A stretch of 64,000 nucleotides of DNA from an uncultured Eubacteriales bacterium (GCA_900544765.1 UQWI01000011.1:31214-95213); one strand, 5' to 3'; counted from the stretch's first letter, positions 18,425-27,739 are shown. Notes: generated by a model not told the origin, from the sequence alone. Numbers and translations: made by a program.

Positions 18425-19549
18425 ATGATAAGGATATTTCTCACCGGCGACAACCACATAGGGCTCAAATACGCCAGCCACGAGCGGGCCTCCGTGCTCT
18501 CTTCGGCACGCCTGACCGCCTTCGAGGGCATGGTCAGCGCCGCAAACGAGGCGGGCTGCGGCCTCTTCGTTATAGCGGGCGACCTCTTTGAAAACACCTA
18601 CGGCGTGCCGAAGCGCGACGTGAAGTCGCTTGTGGGCATGCTCGAGGGCTTTCGCGGCACGGTGGCCGTCCTGCCCGGAAACCACGACTACTACGACTCT
18701 GACGTGAAGGTCTGGCAGTACTTCGAAGACTGCGCCGGAAGCACCGACAACATCGTCCTCATGAAGGAGTACCGCCCGTACAGGCTCAGCCTGGGCGAGG
18801 ACGAGGCGGTGCTGTATCCGGCCATGTGTACGTCAATGCACTCCGCGCCCGGCGAGAACAACCTGGGCTGGATAAAGCGCGCGGAGATAGACGGCGGCTG
18901 CTTCAATATCGGCATAGCCCACGGCGCGCTCGAGGGCGAGACCATAGACACAGAGGGGCAGTATTTCCTTATGACGCGCCGCGAGCTTGAGGACATACCC
19001 TTGGACCTCTGGCTGCTCGGGCATACGCATGTGCCCTTCCCGGAGCTGGGTACGGAATTTGCCGCCTCGGGGCGCATATTCAACGCCGGGACGCACGTCC
19101 AGACGGACGTGGCCTGCAACTGCGCCGGGCAGTGCTTCATAATAGAGCTCGCAGACGACAAGTCCGTGCGCGCGAAGCGCATAGATTCGGGTACGCTGCG
19201 CTTCTGCCGCAAGTACATACGGCTCTCGCCGGGCAATATGCGCTCTCAGCTTGAGCGCGAGCTCTCCGCCCTCGGAGACGGCAGCGTCGTAGACCTCGTG
19301 CTCTCAGGCGCGGTGACTGATGAGGAGTACGCCGGGCGCGCAGAGCTGCTTGACGGTATGCTGGGACGCTTCATTGAGGGGACCTACAATGACAGCGCTC
19401 TCAGCCGTCTGATATCCCCGGAACTCATCGACTCCGAATTTGCCGAGACGAGCTTTGCCGCGCATTTCCTCAAGGCCCTGCTGGATGAGCCGAAGGAGGC
19501 GCAGCTCGCCTATGAGCTGCTCAAATCGCTGGAGGAGGGGAAGAGATGA
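18425..19549 (+). CDS. metallophosphoesterase, Mre11/SbcD/YhaO-like
   Basis: 374-aa calcineurin-like phosphoesterase. All metal-binding motifs are visible: LTGDNHIG near residue 6, AGDLFEN near 57, PGNHDYYD near 82, and LLGHTHVPFP near 197. The ATG at 18425 follows GAAAGGTG by about 6 nt. Its end overlaps the start of the AAA ATPase (ATGA at 19546), the arrangement of Mre11-Rad50, SbcD-SbcC and YhaO-YhaN pairs, which process DNA ends and hairpins. The C-terminal third is divergent. Confidence 0.88.
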   Translation: MIRIFLTGDNHIGLKYASHERASVLSSARLTAFEGMVSAANEAGCGLFVIAGDLFENTYGVPKRDVKSLVGMLEGFRGTVAVLPGNHDYYDSDVKVWQYFEDCAGSTDNIVLMKEYRPYRLSLGEDEAVLYPAMCTSMHSAPGENNLGWIKRAEIDGGCFNIGIAHGALEGETIDTEGQYFLMTRRELEDIPLDLWLLGHTHVPFPELGTEFAASGRIFNAGTHVQTDVACNCAGQCFIIELADDKSVRAKRIDSGTLRFCRKYIRLSPGNMRSQLERELSALGDGSVVDLVLSGAVTDEEYAGRAELLDGMLGRFIEGTYNDSALSRLISPELIDSEFAETSFAAHFLKALLDEPKEAQLAYELLKSLEEGKR

Positions 19550-21939
19550 AGATAGAAAAGGCCGGATGCGAGCAGTTCGCCGGTGTGCGGGATTTGTCGG
19601 TCGAATTCGGCGACGGCGTGAACGTCGTCTACGGCGCAAACGAGGCGGGCAAGAGCACGCTGGTGAACCTCATTTCAAGAACTCTCTTCCAGAACGCCAA
19701 GCTGGACAAGCGGCGCGACAGGGAGTTTTACGAGACCTATTTCCCAAGTGCGGTATCCGGCGGTACGGCGGGCGACTTCATTGACGGCACTCTTGTGTTT
19801 TCCGAGGGCGGCGGCACCTACCGGCTCACAAAGGAGTGGGGCAGCGAGCCGCGCAGCAGCCTCTCCGCGCCCGGCGGCTCCGTGCGCGACCAGGACAGAA
19901 TAAACGAAATACTGCGCGGCGTACTGCAATACGGCGAGGGCGTTTACACCGAGGTGCTGTTCTCGTCCCAGAGCGGCGCCGCCGGCTCCCTGAAGGCCCT
20001 GCTCGACGCCTCGGTGAAATCCGATGCGCGCCAGGACATAGCCGACGCCGTGTCCACGGCCTTCGCCGAGAGCGGAGGGGTGTCACTCGACGCCATAGCT
20101 CAGGCCATCGACGCGAAACTCGCCGAGATAGAGGGCAAGCACTGGGACGGGGAGCGGAATATGCCGCAGCGCAAGGCCGGACGCTGGAGCCGCGACCTCG
20201 GCAGCATACTCAAGGCCTACTACGAGCTGGAGGACGCGCAGGAGCAGCTTCGCAGCATATCCGAGCTCGAGGAGAGCGTGACGCGGGCCTCGGCGGCATA
20301 CTCCGCCGCAGACGCGGCGGCGCGCGAGGCGGAGGCCGAGTTCGACAGCTTCAACGCCTTCGCGGGCAGCCTGGCAGCGCGCAGCGAGCTGAGCAAACGC
20401 ATAGAGCGGCTCAAGTCCGACATCGCCAAGTACGACGCCGTGCTCGAGGCCTGGCCGGAGATTGAGTCCGCCCTGGAAAGCGCGAGGGACCTCGCCCGCG
20501 AGAAGTCGCAGCGGGAATTGCGCGACCGCTTTGAGCAGATAAAGGCTGCCTCGGACGAGCTTGACGCGGCCCGGGAGACGTGCGCGCAGGCAAAGAGCCC
20601 CGCGCCGGAGGAGATGGACGCGGCCCGCCGCGCGCAGAGCGCCGCCGCTTCGCTGGAAAACCGTCTGCGCGGCATGAACCTGAGCGCCGCGCTGAGCATG
20701 TCGGGCGGGCACAGCGCCAGCATACGCTCTCTGCGAACGGGCGAGGAGCTGGACATATCCTCCGGCAGCGTGGACATAAACGAGGCTGTCATATTGACTG
20801 TGCCCGGCGTCATGGAACTGCGCCTGGCTCCGGCCAATGTGGACAGCGAGGCCGTCACGGCCTCGCTGGAAGAAAACCGAGCCCTGCTTTCGGGCATACT
20901 TGGTAAGTACGGGGCCGATGGGCTTGAGGAGCTCGAGGCCGCCGCCCGCCAGGCCGCTGCGCTAAAGGCCGCTGCAGACGCCGCGGCGGGAAGGCTGGAA
21001 ATGCTGCTGGGCGGCGACAGCCTCGAGGAGATGCGTGCGGCTTATGCCGCCCTGCCCGCGCAAGTGCGCGGCAAAGCAGAGATAGACGCCGGTATACGCG
21101 CGCTCTGCGGCCAGACGGACACAGGCCGTTTCATTGCGGCAAAGGAGGCGGGCCTCGCCGCATACTCCAACGAGTACGGCAGTGCTTCCGAGCTTGCACA
21201 GCGCCGCGCTACGGCCGCTTCGGAGCTGCGAGAGGCCGAAGCCGGCCTCTCGTCCGTGGACGGCGTCCCGGCCGAATACCTGAGCGTCGCAGACCCGATG
21301 CGCCGTCTGGAGCGGCTGCAAAACGCTGCGAGGGAGAGCCGGGCCGCCCGTGAGGCCGCGCTTGCGGCCAAATCCGCCGCCGAGAGCCGCCTCGAGGGTT
21401 ACAAGTCCTCGCTGGAGGCCGAGCCTGCCGAGACGCTTGAGGGCGCGCAGCGCCGCTTCGACGAGCAGAAAACCCTGCTGAACCACTGGAAGCACATAGC
21501 ACGGGTGTTCCGGCAGCAGCGCGAGCAGCTCGACAACAGCCCGCTTCGCGATGTGGCGGACAGGTTTGAGCGCTATCTCGGGCTCATCTCCTCCGGGCGC
21601 GACAGTTCATTCCTGAAGGAGCCGGACAAGCTGGAGCTGGGCATATACAGCGCTCAGCGGAGGATAGACTACGCAAAGCTCTCAGAGGGCACGAAGGACA
21701 CGGTCTTGCTGGCCTTCCGCCTGGCCGTACTCGACCACCTGTTCCCGGAGGGGGGCGGAGTGATAGTCCTGGACGACCCGTGCGCCGACATGGACGCCGT
21801 GCGCGCAGCTCAGGCCTGCCGCCTCATACGCGATTGCGCGGAGAGGCACCAGGTCATCTTCCTCACCTGCCGTGAGGAGTACATAGATATGCTCGGCGGC
21901 AGCGTCATCCGCTTCGGCGACCCGGCTAAGGAGGCGTGA
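19546..21939 (+). CDS. SMC-like AAA ATPase, Rad50/SbcC/YhaN-like
   Basis: 797-aa ATPase. Walker A GANEAGKST at about 29-37; a long Ala/Glu/Arg-rich coiled-coil middle at about 220-690; C-terminal signature region LSEGTKDTVLLAFRLAVLD and Walker B VIVLDDPCADMD near 745, then a His loop. No CxxC zinc hook is seen in the middle, and at 797 aa it is shorter than SbcC (over 1000) and nearer YhaN. It partners the phosphoesterase it overlaps. Its stop lies 1 nt before the FadR-type gene. Confidence 0.88.
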   Translation: MKIEKAGCEQFAGVRDLSVEFGDGVNVVYGANEAGKSTLVNLISRTLFQNAKLDKRRDREFYETYFPSAVSGGTAGDFIDGTLVFSEGGGTYRLTKEWGSEPRSSLSAPGGSVRDQDRINEILRGVLQYGEGVYTEVLFSSQSGAAGSLKALLDASVKSDARQDIADAVSTAFAESGGVSLDAIAQAIDAKLAEIEGKHWDGERNMPQRKAGRWSRDLGSILKAYYELEDAQEQLRSISELEESVTRASAAYSAADAAAREAEAEFDSFNAFAGSLAARSELSKRIERLKSDIAKYDAVLEAWPEIESALESARDLAREKSQRELRDRFEQIKAASDELDAARETCAQAKSPAPEEMDAARRAQSAAASLENRLRGMNLSAALSMSGGHSASIRSLRTGEELDISSGSVDINEAVILTVPGVMELRLAPANVDSEAVTASLEENRALLSGILGKYGADGLEELEAAARQAAALKAAADAAAGRLEMLLGGDSLEEMRAAYAALPAQVRGKAEIDAGIRALCGQTDTGRFIAAKEAGLAAYSNEYGSASELAQRRATAASELREAEAGLSSVDGVPAEYLSVADPMRRLERLQNAARESRAAREAALAAKSAAESRLEGYKSSLEAEPAETLEGAQRRFDEQKTLLNHWKHIARVFRQQREQLDNSPLRDVADRFERYLGLISSGRDSSFLKEPDKLELGIYSAQRRIDYAKLSEGTKDTVLLAFRLAVLDHLFPEGGGVIVLDDPCADMDAVRAAQACRLIRDCAERHQVIFLTCREEYIDMLGGSVIRFGDPAKEA

Positions 21940-21940
21940 C

Positions 21941-22651
21941 ATGACTAATTTCGATAGGCTCAGCGCCGTTTCAATCAAGGACAGCATTTCGGACGCATTG
22001 CTTGGCAAAATACTCTCCGGCGAGCTCAAGCCCGGAGACCGCCTGCCCGCCGAGCGGGATATGGCGGAGCAGATGGGCGTCTCGCGCAGCTCTCTGCACC
22101 ACGCCGTGCTGCAGCTCGAGACCCAGGGCTTCCTGAGGATAGAGCCGCGGCGCGGCACCGTCGTCGCCGACTACCGCAAGCATCCGACCCCGCAGTCGCT
22201 CTCCGCGCTCGTCGGCTACGGTTCCATCGAAATAGATGAACCGCTCTTCCACGACATGATGGACGCGCGTATCTGGCTGGAGACGGGATGCGCGCGCAGG
22301 GCCTGCCGTTACATCTACGAGAGCACCTTTGAGGAGATGAAGGAGATAGCCGGGCGCATTGCCACGGAAAGCGACGACTTACCGGGAATTATATACCGCT
22401 ATCACTACCTGCTCACCCAGGCCTCCGGCAACAGCATATTCTCCATGATGTTCAGGGCCTTTGAGCCGGTCATAACCACGCTCATCACCAGATATTACAC
22501 CATGCGCGACGCCGACATAGAGTCCGAGGCCGCCATGCACCTGGAGCTGCTGGAGCATATCCGCGCTGGGGACGAGGACGCCGCTGCCGCGTGCGTTGAG
22601 CGCATGCTCCGCCTCGGCATGGATGCGCTCGGACGCAGATATCAAAGATAA
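21941..22651 (+). CDS. GntR-family regulator, FadR/FCD subgroup
   Basis: 236-aa repressor-type protein. N-terminal winged helix at about 10-75 (KILSGELKPGDRLPAERDMA, QMGVSRSSLHHAVLQLE), then an all-helical FCD domain at about 90-230 with conserved Asp/Arg/His positions (DARIWLETGCARRA; YRYHYLL). GGAGG precedes the start. It may be co-transcribed with the nuclease pair, but its likely target is the flavoprotein operon that follows, where a matching operator is seen at 22735-22745. Such regulators bind small carboxylic acids. Confidence 0.9.
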   Translation: MTNFDRLSAVSIKDSISDALLGKILSGELKPGDRLPAERDMAEQMGVSRSSLHHAVLQLETQGFLRIEPRRGTVVADYRKHPTPQSLSALVGYGSIEIDEPLFHDMMDARIWLETGCARRACRYIYESTFEEMKEIAGRIATESDDLPGIIYRYHYLLTQASGNSIFSMMFRAFEPVITTLITRYYTMRDADIESEAAMHLELLEHIRAGDEDAAAACVERMLRLGMDALGRRYQR

Positions 22652-22657
22652 GCGGTT

Positions 22658-22685
22658 CCGCCGTTTTAAACGGCGGGATATTTTT
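22658..22685 (+). terminator. rho-independent terminator
   Basis: A CCGCCGTTT / AAACGGCGG stem with a very short loop, followed by GATATTTTT, directly after the FadR-type gene. It separates that gene from the flavoprotein operon. Confidence 0.85.
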
Positions 22686-22703
22686 CATAAAGTCATTGAA
22701 GTG

Positions 22704-22745
22704 TTGAATAGAATGTGTTAAACTGTTATCAACCTGGTATAACCA
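22704..22745 (+). promoter_or_regulatory. promoter with FadR-type operator
   Basis: TTGAAT (22704-22709), 17-bp spacer, TATCAA (22727-22732), then a perfect 11-bp palindrome TGGT-ATA-ACCA at 22735-22745, over the expected transcription start. The palindrome fits the TnGTnnnACnA pattern of FadR-group operators. The FadR-type gene lies directly upstream. Confidence 0.55.
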
Positions 22746-22772
22746 CCAACATTACCACAAAGGAGGACGAGC

Positions 22773-24323
22773 ATGGAGAAGTATGACGTTATCGTCGTCG
22801 GGGCCGGAAACGGCGGCCTATCGGCGGCGGCATATTTGGCCAGCGAGGGCAAAAAGGTGCTGGTGCTTGAGAAGCACAACCTGCCCGGCGGCTGCGCCAC
22901 GAGCTTCAAGCGCGGCGCTTATGAGTTCGAGTCGGCCCTGCACGAGCTGTGCCAGATGGGTGACGGCAAGGAGGGCAGGCCCAGAGGCGCGGTCCGCGAG
23001 CTGTTGGAGGACAAGTACGGCCTGGACGTGGACTGGCGGCCTGTAGACGAGGCCTTCCGGGCAATTGCTACGGATGAGAACGGCTTCAATGTGACGATGC
23101 CGGCGAGCGTACAGGGCTTCATTGACGAGATGGAGCGGCAGGTGCCCGGCTCACGAAAGCCGATGACGGACATCATGGAAATGGCCCGTATGGTGGGCGA
23201 CGGCGTGGACTGGCTGGCCAAGCACAACAATGAGCCGGAGGGCCTGGCCAAGGTTGAGATGCTGTTCAAATACGGCGATTTGATGAAGCTGGTACCTGTG
23301 TCCTGCGACAAGGTCTGCGACATGATTGGGCTGCCGGAGAAGGCCAAGCACATCTTTGAGAGCTATTGGACGTATATCTCGGCCGATTCGACGAACATAT
23401 CCTTCGCCGTCTATGCCTTTATGACCTATGTGTATCTGACGCAGATGCCCTGGGTGGCGGCGGGGCGCAGCCACGAAATATCCCTTGCCTTCGACAAGCG
23501 CATACGCGACATGGGCGGGGATATCTGGTACAACACCGAAGTGACCGGGATAGACGTCAAGGCCGGGAAGGTCTGCGGCGTGAAGCTCGCCTCGGGCGAG
23601 TACATACCCTGTGAGTGGGTTATGTCCAACCTGATGCCCAGCGTGGTGTTTGACCGCATGATGGATAAGGACAAGGTTCCGGAGCGCAACAGACGCATGC
23701 TGAATGCACAGAAGCTGGCGCAGGCGCCGCTGACCGTATACATGGGCCTGGACGCTTCGGCCGAGGAGCTCGGCCTGGAGGGCTACGACACCTTCCTTCG
23801 CCACGACCCGGATAACCACCACCAGTACCTTTCGGACAGCAGCATAGAGACGCACCGCGACTTTTCCGTCACAATACTGGATAACGCCATCCACGGTGTT
23901 TCCGGCGAGCACCGCTGTATGATAGAGTTTGCGAAGTTCTACACCGGCGACCCGTTTGCGGACGTTAAAGAGGAGGACTATTTTAAGGTGAAGGACCGCA
24001 TCGCCCGCGAGTGCGTAGAGCGCTACGAGTCCGTGACCGGCTGCAATATCCACGACCACATAGAGGAGATAGTAATAGCCACACCTGTGACCTGGGCGCG
24101 CTACCTCGGCACGCCTCGCGGCGACGTCTACGGCTATGAGCCCGCCGGATGGGACGGCATGTTCCCGCGCGTACAGTCCGGGCATAAGCTCGACTATACG
24201 ATACAGGGCCTGCGCTTCTGCGGCGGCCACGGCACGCAGATGGACGGATTCTCGCAGGCGTACCTCTCCGGCGCCGAGCAGGCGAGATACATGCTGCTGG
24301 ACATGCAGAAGGAGGGCAAGTGA
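22773..24323 (+). CDS. NAD(P)/FAD-dependent oxidoreductase, phytoene-desaturase-like
   Basis: 516-aa flavoprotein of the phytoene desaturase/amine-oxidase superfamily. The N-terminal FAD motif VVGAGNGGLSAAAYLASEGKK and the following KHNLPGGCATSF are characteristic; the C-terminal FAD segment is CGGHGTQMDGFSQAYLSGAE. GGAGG precedes the start at 22773. The stop is 1 nt before the start of the reductase gene, so the two probably form one redox system. It is not a carotenoid gene by context, as no other carotenoid genes are near. The substrate is unknown. Confidence 0.85.
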   Translation: MEKYDVIVVGAGNGGLSAAAYLASEGKKVLVLEKHNLPGGCATSFKRGAYEFESALHELCQMGDGKEGRPRGAVRELLEDKYGLDVDWRPVDEAFRAIATDENGFNVTMPASVQGFIDEMERQVPGSRKPMTDIMEMARMVGDGVDWLAKHNNEPEGLAKVEMLFKYGDLMKLVPVSCDKVCDMIGLPEKAKHIFESYWTYISADSTNISFAVYAFMTYVYLTQMPWVAAGRSHEISLAFDKRIRDMGGDIWYNTEVTGIDVKAGKVCGVKLASGEYIPCEWVMSNLMPSVVFDRMMDKDKVPERNRRMLNAQKLAQAPLTVYMGLDASAEELGLEGYDTFLRHDPDNHHQYLSDSSIETHRDFSVTILDNAIHGVSGEHRCMIEFAKFYTGDPFADVKEEDYFKVKDRIARECVERYESVTGCNIHDHIEEIVIATPVTWARYLGTPRGDVYGYEPAGWDGMFPRVQSGHKLDYTIQGLRFCGGHGTQMDGFSQAYLSGAEQARYMLLDMQKEGK

Positions 24324-24324
24324 C

Positions 24325-25548
24325 ATGGCGAAATACAACTATGATAAGAAGCTGCTGAAGGGCCTGGGTACGGGTGCGTTTTTGCATCAGGTCGAGACCA
24401 GGAACGAGGCGATTGCCGCCGCGCCGGACACCATACCCAGCTCCATGTTCAACGCGAACGTCCTGGCAAAGCGCCTGCACCCGGCGGCGCAGCACTGCCT
24501 GATCGTGTCCGTCACCGACCACGGCGACGCCAAGAGCTTCGTTCTCGTGCCCGACGAGGCCAAGGGTACGCAGGAGCTGGCATTTTTCCGCGCAAGCCAG
24601 TACGTCTCTGTCACGCTGAACATTGACGGCGCGCTGGTGCACAAGCCCTACACTATCCGCTCCGGCCCCGCCGACGCGCTCGGTACGGAGAATACGAGCT
24701 ATACCCTCACGATAAAGCGCACTAATCCGGCTTATGCCTCGGCCTACATCCTGGACAACTGGAAGGAAGGCGACGCGGTGGACATATCCGGCCCGCTCGG
24801 CGACTTCTATTACCAGGGCCTGCGCGACGCGAAGCACGTCGTGGCCGTCGCGGGCGGCAGCGGCATCACCCCGTTCTACTCCATGGCCGACGCCATCGTC
24901 AACGGCCAGGAGGACTTCGAGCTGACCATACTCTACGGTTCGCGCACGGCGGAGGGCATCCTGCTGAAGGAGGGGATTGAGGCCCTGGCCGCGAAGAGCG
25001 GAGGACGGGTCAAGGTGGTCCACGTCCTCTCCGATGAGGAACGCGAGGGCTATGAACACGGCTTCGTCACCGCGGAGCTCATCAAAAAGTACGCCGGGGA
25101 CGGCGACTACAGCGTCCTCATGTGCGGCCCGAAGGCGATGTACACCTTCTGCGAAGGTGAGTGCAAAAAGCTGGGCCTGCCCAAGCGCCGCTATCGTGCC
25201 GAGATGAGCGGAGATTACATGGGGGTCGTGGACAACGCCGATTACCCGAAAGAGCAGATAGGCCGTGAGTACAATCTCACTGTGCTCATCCACGGCGAGC
25301 GCACGGCACTCAAGTGCCAGGCGGGCGAGAGCCTGCTCTGGGCGATGGAGCGCGCGGGCATAAACGCGCCCAGCCACTGCCGGAGCGGCGAGTGCGGCTG
25401 GTGCCACTCCAGGCTAGTGAGCGGCGAGGTATACATCCCTTCCGACGCCGACGGCAGACGCATCGCCGACAAGAAGTTTGGGTGGATACACCCCTGCGTC
25501 AGCTACCCGCTGAGCGACGTGGAGATAGAGGTGTTCCCAACGGCATGA
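24325..25548 (+). CDS. ferredoxin reductase-type flavoprotein with C-terminal [2Fe-2S] domain
   Basis: 407-aa oxidoreductase. Residues about 60-300 form an FNR-type FAD/NAD(P)H module (KPYTIRSGPAD for FAD, VAGGSGITPFYSMAD and VLMCGPKAMY for the nucleotide). Residues about 310-407 form a plant-type [2Fe-2S] domain with CRSGECGWCHSRL and the distant fourth Cys in HPCVSYP. GGAGGGC lies 7 nt before the ATG at 24325; a longer frame only shadows the upstream gene. It most likely passes electrons from NAD(P)H to the upstream flavoprotein. Confidence 0.88.
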   Translation: MAKYNYDKKLLKGLGTGAFLHQVETRNEAIAAAPDTIPSSMFNANVLAKRLHPAAQHCLIVSVTDHGDAKSFVLVPDEAKGTQELAFFRASQYVSVTLNIDGALVHKPYTIRSGPADALGTENTSYTLTIKRTNPAYASAYILDNWKEGDAVDISGPLGDFYYQGLRDAKHVVAVAGGSGITPFYSMADAIVNGQEDFELTILYGSRTAEGILLKEGIEALAAKSGGRVKVVHVLSDEEREGYEHGFVTAELIKKYAGDGDYSVLMCGPKAMYTFCEGECKKLGLPKRRYRAEMSGDYMGVVDNADYPKEQIGREYNLTVLIHGERTALKCQAGESLLWAMERAGINAPSHCRSGECGWCHSRLVSGEVYIPSDADGRRIADKKFGWIHPCVSYPLSDVEIEVFPTA

Positions 25549-25596
25549 GTGTTCGTGCCGCAGGCTTTCCCGGATACATGATGTAAAGCCCTGATA

Positions 25597-25643
25597 AAAA
25601 GCACAAGACAGATCTGCGGTTGTGCAGACTGTCTTGTGCTTTT
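25597..25643. terminator. bidirectional terminator
   Basis: A 15-bp perfect stem (AAAAGCACAAGACAG and complement) extended by an inner TCTGC/GCAGA stem, A-rich on the left and T-rich on the right. It separates the convergent reductase and molybdate operons. Confidence 0.9.
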
Positions 25644-25714
25644 GCTTTGTACAAAAATGATGGGCAGGCGGTGCAAAGCCCGGTTTGCAGCCGGGCAGCC
25701 GCCAGGTATGGGGC

Positions 25715-25927
25715 TCAGTCGTCGATACCAATCATTACGCTGGTGGCCTTTATCACCGCGTAAGCTTCCTTGCCGACGGCGAGGCCCAGCTCCTTGATCG
25801 CGTTCATGGAGATAGTCGAGGAGACGACGTTTCCGCCGCCGATGTCAATCTTGACTATACCGTTGACGGCGCCCTCCTGGATGTCGGTGATGGTGCCCTT
25901 GAACTGATTGCGTGCGCTGAGTTTCAT
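25715..25927 (-). CDS. molybdopterin/molybdate-binding protein, Mop (TOBE) family
   Basis: 70-aa single TOBE domain: SARNQFKGTITDIQEGAVNG, VVSSTISMNAIKELGL and AVIKATSVMIGID are the conserved strands of Mop proteins, which bind molybdate or tungstate as oligomers and store it in the cytoplasm. It follows modC by 15 nt with an AAAGGAAG ribosome site, as the last gene of the molybdenum operon. Confidence 0.92.
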   Translation of the reverse strand: MKLSARNQFKGTITDIQEGAVNGIVKIDIGGGNVVSSTISMNAIKELGLAVGKEAYAVIKATSVMIGIDD

Positions 25928-25942
25928 TTTTATCTTCCTTTC

Positions 25943-27004
25943 TTAGTCATTTACCGGCTCATATAGCAGCAGGACGTTTGCGGAGGACGTGCCGAGGGCA
26001 TAATCCTCCGAGACGTTCTGAGGGCGGAACTGTTTTGGTAGCCTCCACCACAAATCCGGCGAGTCAGGAGCCTGCGCCGTGTAGCGGAAGCGGATAATGT
26101 CCTCGAACGGCTCCTCAATCGTGCCGAGAAGCTTTACGGGGTGGCTGTTCTGCTTTGTGTTAGGGCTGAAATAGTGCGCGCGTATGCCTATATAGGCGAT
26201 GTCATCGCGAACGGGCTTCGCCGCTGTGAAGCTGACGCCCCAGTCGACAGCGTAAACCTCGTACTCGCCGGCCTTCTTCGCCCTCGAGAAGTTCTTGCAT
26301 CCGGTCATTGACGCGCCGGCCCTGGTTCCCGGGTCGGCGAAGAGCTCCTTGGTGGGCTTGAGCGTGTGGATGTGTCCGTCCTCCATGAGCGCTATCGTGC
26401 CGCAGAGGTCGTAGGCTTCGTCTCGGCTGTGCGTCACGGCTATTGAGACTCCGCCGAAGCGCTCCAATATGCCCTTCATCTCCACGAGCAGCTTTTCACG
26501 CAGGTGCGTATCCAGCGCGGAAAACGGCTCGTCGAGCATCAAAAGCTTGGGCTGGTTCACAAGTATGCGCGCGAGCGCCACGCGCTGTTGCTGGCCGCCG
26601 GAGAGCTGCGCCGGGTAGTGCTTCTCAAGTCCCGTCAGCTGCATGAGCTCTATGTAGTGGGCGAGAAGCTCCTCGCGCTTCGCTTTGTCCTTTTCCCGCT
26701 TCGCGCCGCAGAGGATATTCTGCCGCACGGTCATGTTGGGGAAGAGGGCGTAGTTCTGGAAGAGGTAGCCCACCTGTCGCTGCTGCGGCTTGAGGTTTAT
26801 ACGCTGCTCGCTGTCGAAGAGCGTGACTCCGTCGAGAACAATTTTGCCCTCGTCGGGGCGCTCTACGCCCGCTATGCAGCGGAGAGTCATGCTCTTTCCG
26901 CAGCCGGATGGGCCGAGTATGCCCATTACCCCGTCTTTGGCTTCAAACTTTACTGAGAGCCTGAAGCCGCCCAGGTCCTTTTTTATATCGATGTAGAGGC
27001 TCAC
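25943..27004 (-). CDS. modC: molybdate ABC transporter ATP-binding protein
   Basis: 353-aa importer ATPase. Walker A GPSGCGKSMT near residue 32, Q-loop LFQNYALFPNMTV, signature [15 protein letters not shown], Walker B LLMLDEPFSALD, H-loop VTHSRDEAYD, then a C-terminal regulatory part of about 120 residues. It overlaps modB by 4 nt. With modA and modB it takes up molybdate (or tungstate), which fits the cofactor genes in the same operon. Confidence 0.9.
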   Translation of the reverse strand: MSLYIDIKKDLGGFRLSVKFEAKDGVMGILGPSGCGKSMTLRCIAGVERPDEGKIVLDGVTLFDSEQRINLKPQQRQVGYLFQNYALFPNMTVRQNILCGAKREKDKAKREELLAHYIELMQLTGLEKHYPAQLSGGQQQRVALARILVNQPKLLMLDEPFSALDTHLREKLLVEMKGILERFGGVSIAVTHSRDEAYDLCGTIALMEDGHIHTLKPTKELFADPGTRAGASMTGCKNFSRAKKAGEYEVYAVDWGVSFTAAKPVRDDIAYIGIRAHYFSPNTKQNSHPVKLLGTIEEPFEDIIRFRYTAQAPDSPDLWWRLPKQFRPQNVSEDYALGTSSANVLLLYEPVND

Positions 27005-27669
27005 CTCGCGCCGCCCCCTTTCTGCTTCTTTTCAAGCAGGTTGACGGACAGCAGCACCACGGCGGAGATGGCCAGGTTAATCAGCACCCATATCATGGCG
27101 CTTCGGTCGTCGCCTGTGCGCCAGTACTGGTACACGGAGGTCGAGATGGTGGCCGTGCGTCCGGGGGTGTAACCTATCAGCATGCTCGTCGCTCCGTATT
27201 CTCCGAGCGCGCGGGCAAAGGCGAGGACGGCCCCGGCCAATATGCCCTGGCGGCAGTACGGCATGCGTATGCGCCAGAATATGAAGGTGTTTGAAAGGCC
27301 AAGCGTCTGCCCGGAGTAGGCCAGGGTGCTGTCGAAGCTCTCGAACGCGCCTCGCGCGGTGCGGTACATAAGCGGGAAGGCCACCACAGAGGCCGTGACG
27401 ATACCGCCGTACCAGGTCATTACAAAGCGTATGCCCATTGTCCCCAGCAGCTGGCCGAGCGGGCGGTTTACGCCGAAGAGGAGCAGCAGGAAGTAACCCA
27501 CGACCGTGGGCGGCAGCACAAGCGGCAGAGTGAGGATGACGTCCAGCACGCCTTTGAGCACGCGAGGCAGCTTCGCGACATAGTAGGCGAAGAAAATGCC
27601 CAGGAAGAACACAATTACGCTGCTTATGGCCGCGATACGAAGCGAGTTCCAAAGCGGATACCAGTCCAT
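27001..27669 (-). CDS. modB: molybdate ABC transporter permease
   Basis: 222-aa permease with five to six hydrophobic segments and the EAA coupling loop (QTLGLSNTFIFWRIRMPYCRQG). LPLVLPPTVVGYFLL in the N-terminal half is typical of ModB. It sits between modA and modC. Confidence 0.92.
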   Translation of the reverse strand: MDWYPLWNSLRIAAISSVIVFFLGIFFAYYVAKLPRVLKGVLDVILTLPLVLPPTVVGYFLLLLFGVNRPLGQLLGTMGIRFVMTWYGGIVTASVVAFPLMYRTARGAFESFDSTLAYSGQTLGLSNTFIFWRIRMPYCRQGILAGAVLAFARALGEYGATSMLIGYTPGRTATISTSVYQYWRTGDDRSAMIWVLINLAISAVVLLSVNLLEKKQKGGGAR

Positions 27670-27694
27670 CAGCTCACCTCCTTACAGTGTTATT

Positions 27695-27716
27695 GCCGGG
27701 GGCATACGCCCCCGGC
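27695..27716 (+). other. hairpin between modA and modB
   Basis: A perfect 9-bp stem (GCCGGGGGC / GCCCCCGGC) with loop ATAC. The following T-rich run is on the + strand, so it is not a normal terminator for the - strand operon. It can act as a stabiliser of the modA message and block antisense transcription. It parallels the hairpin at 12445-12486. Confidence 0.6.
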
Positions 27717-27739
27717 TTTGTTTTTGGCTGTTATCGGTT

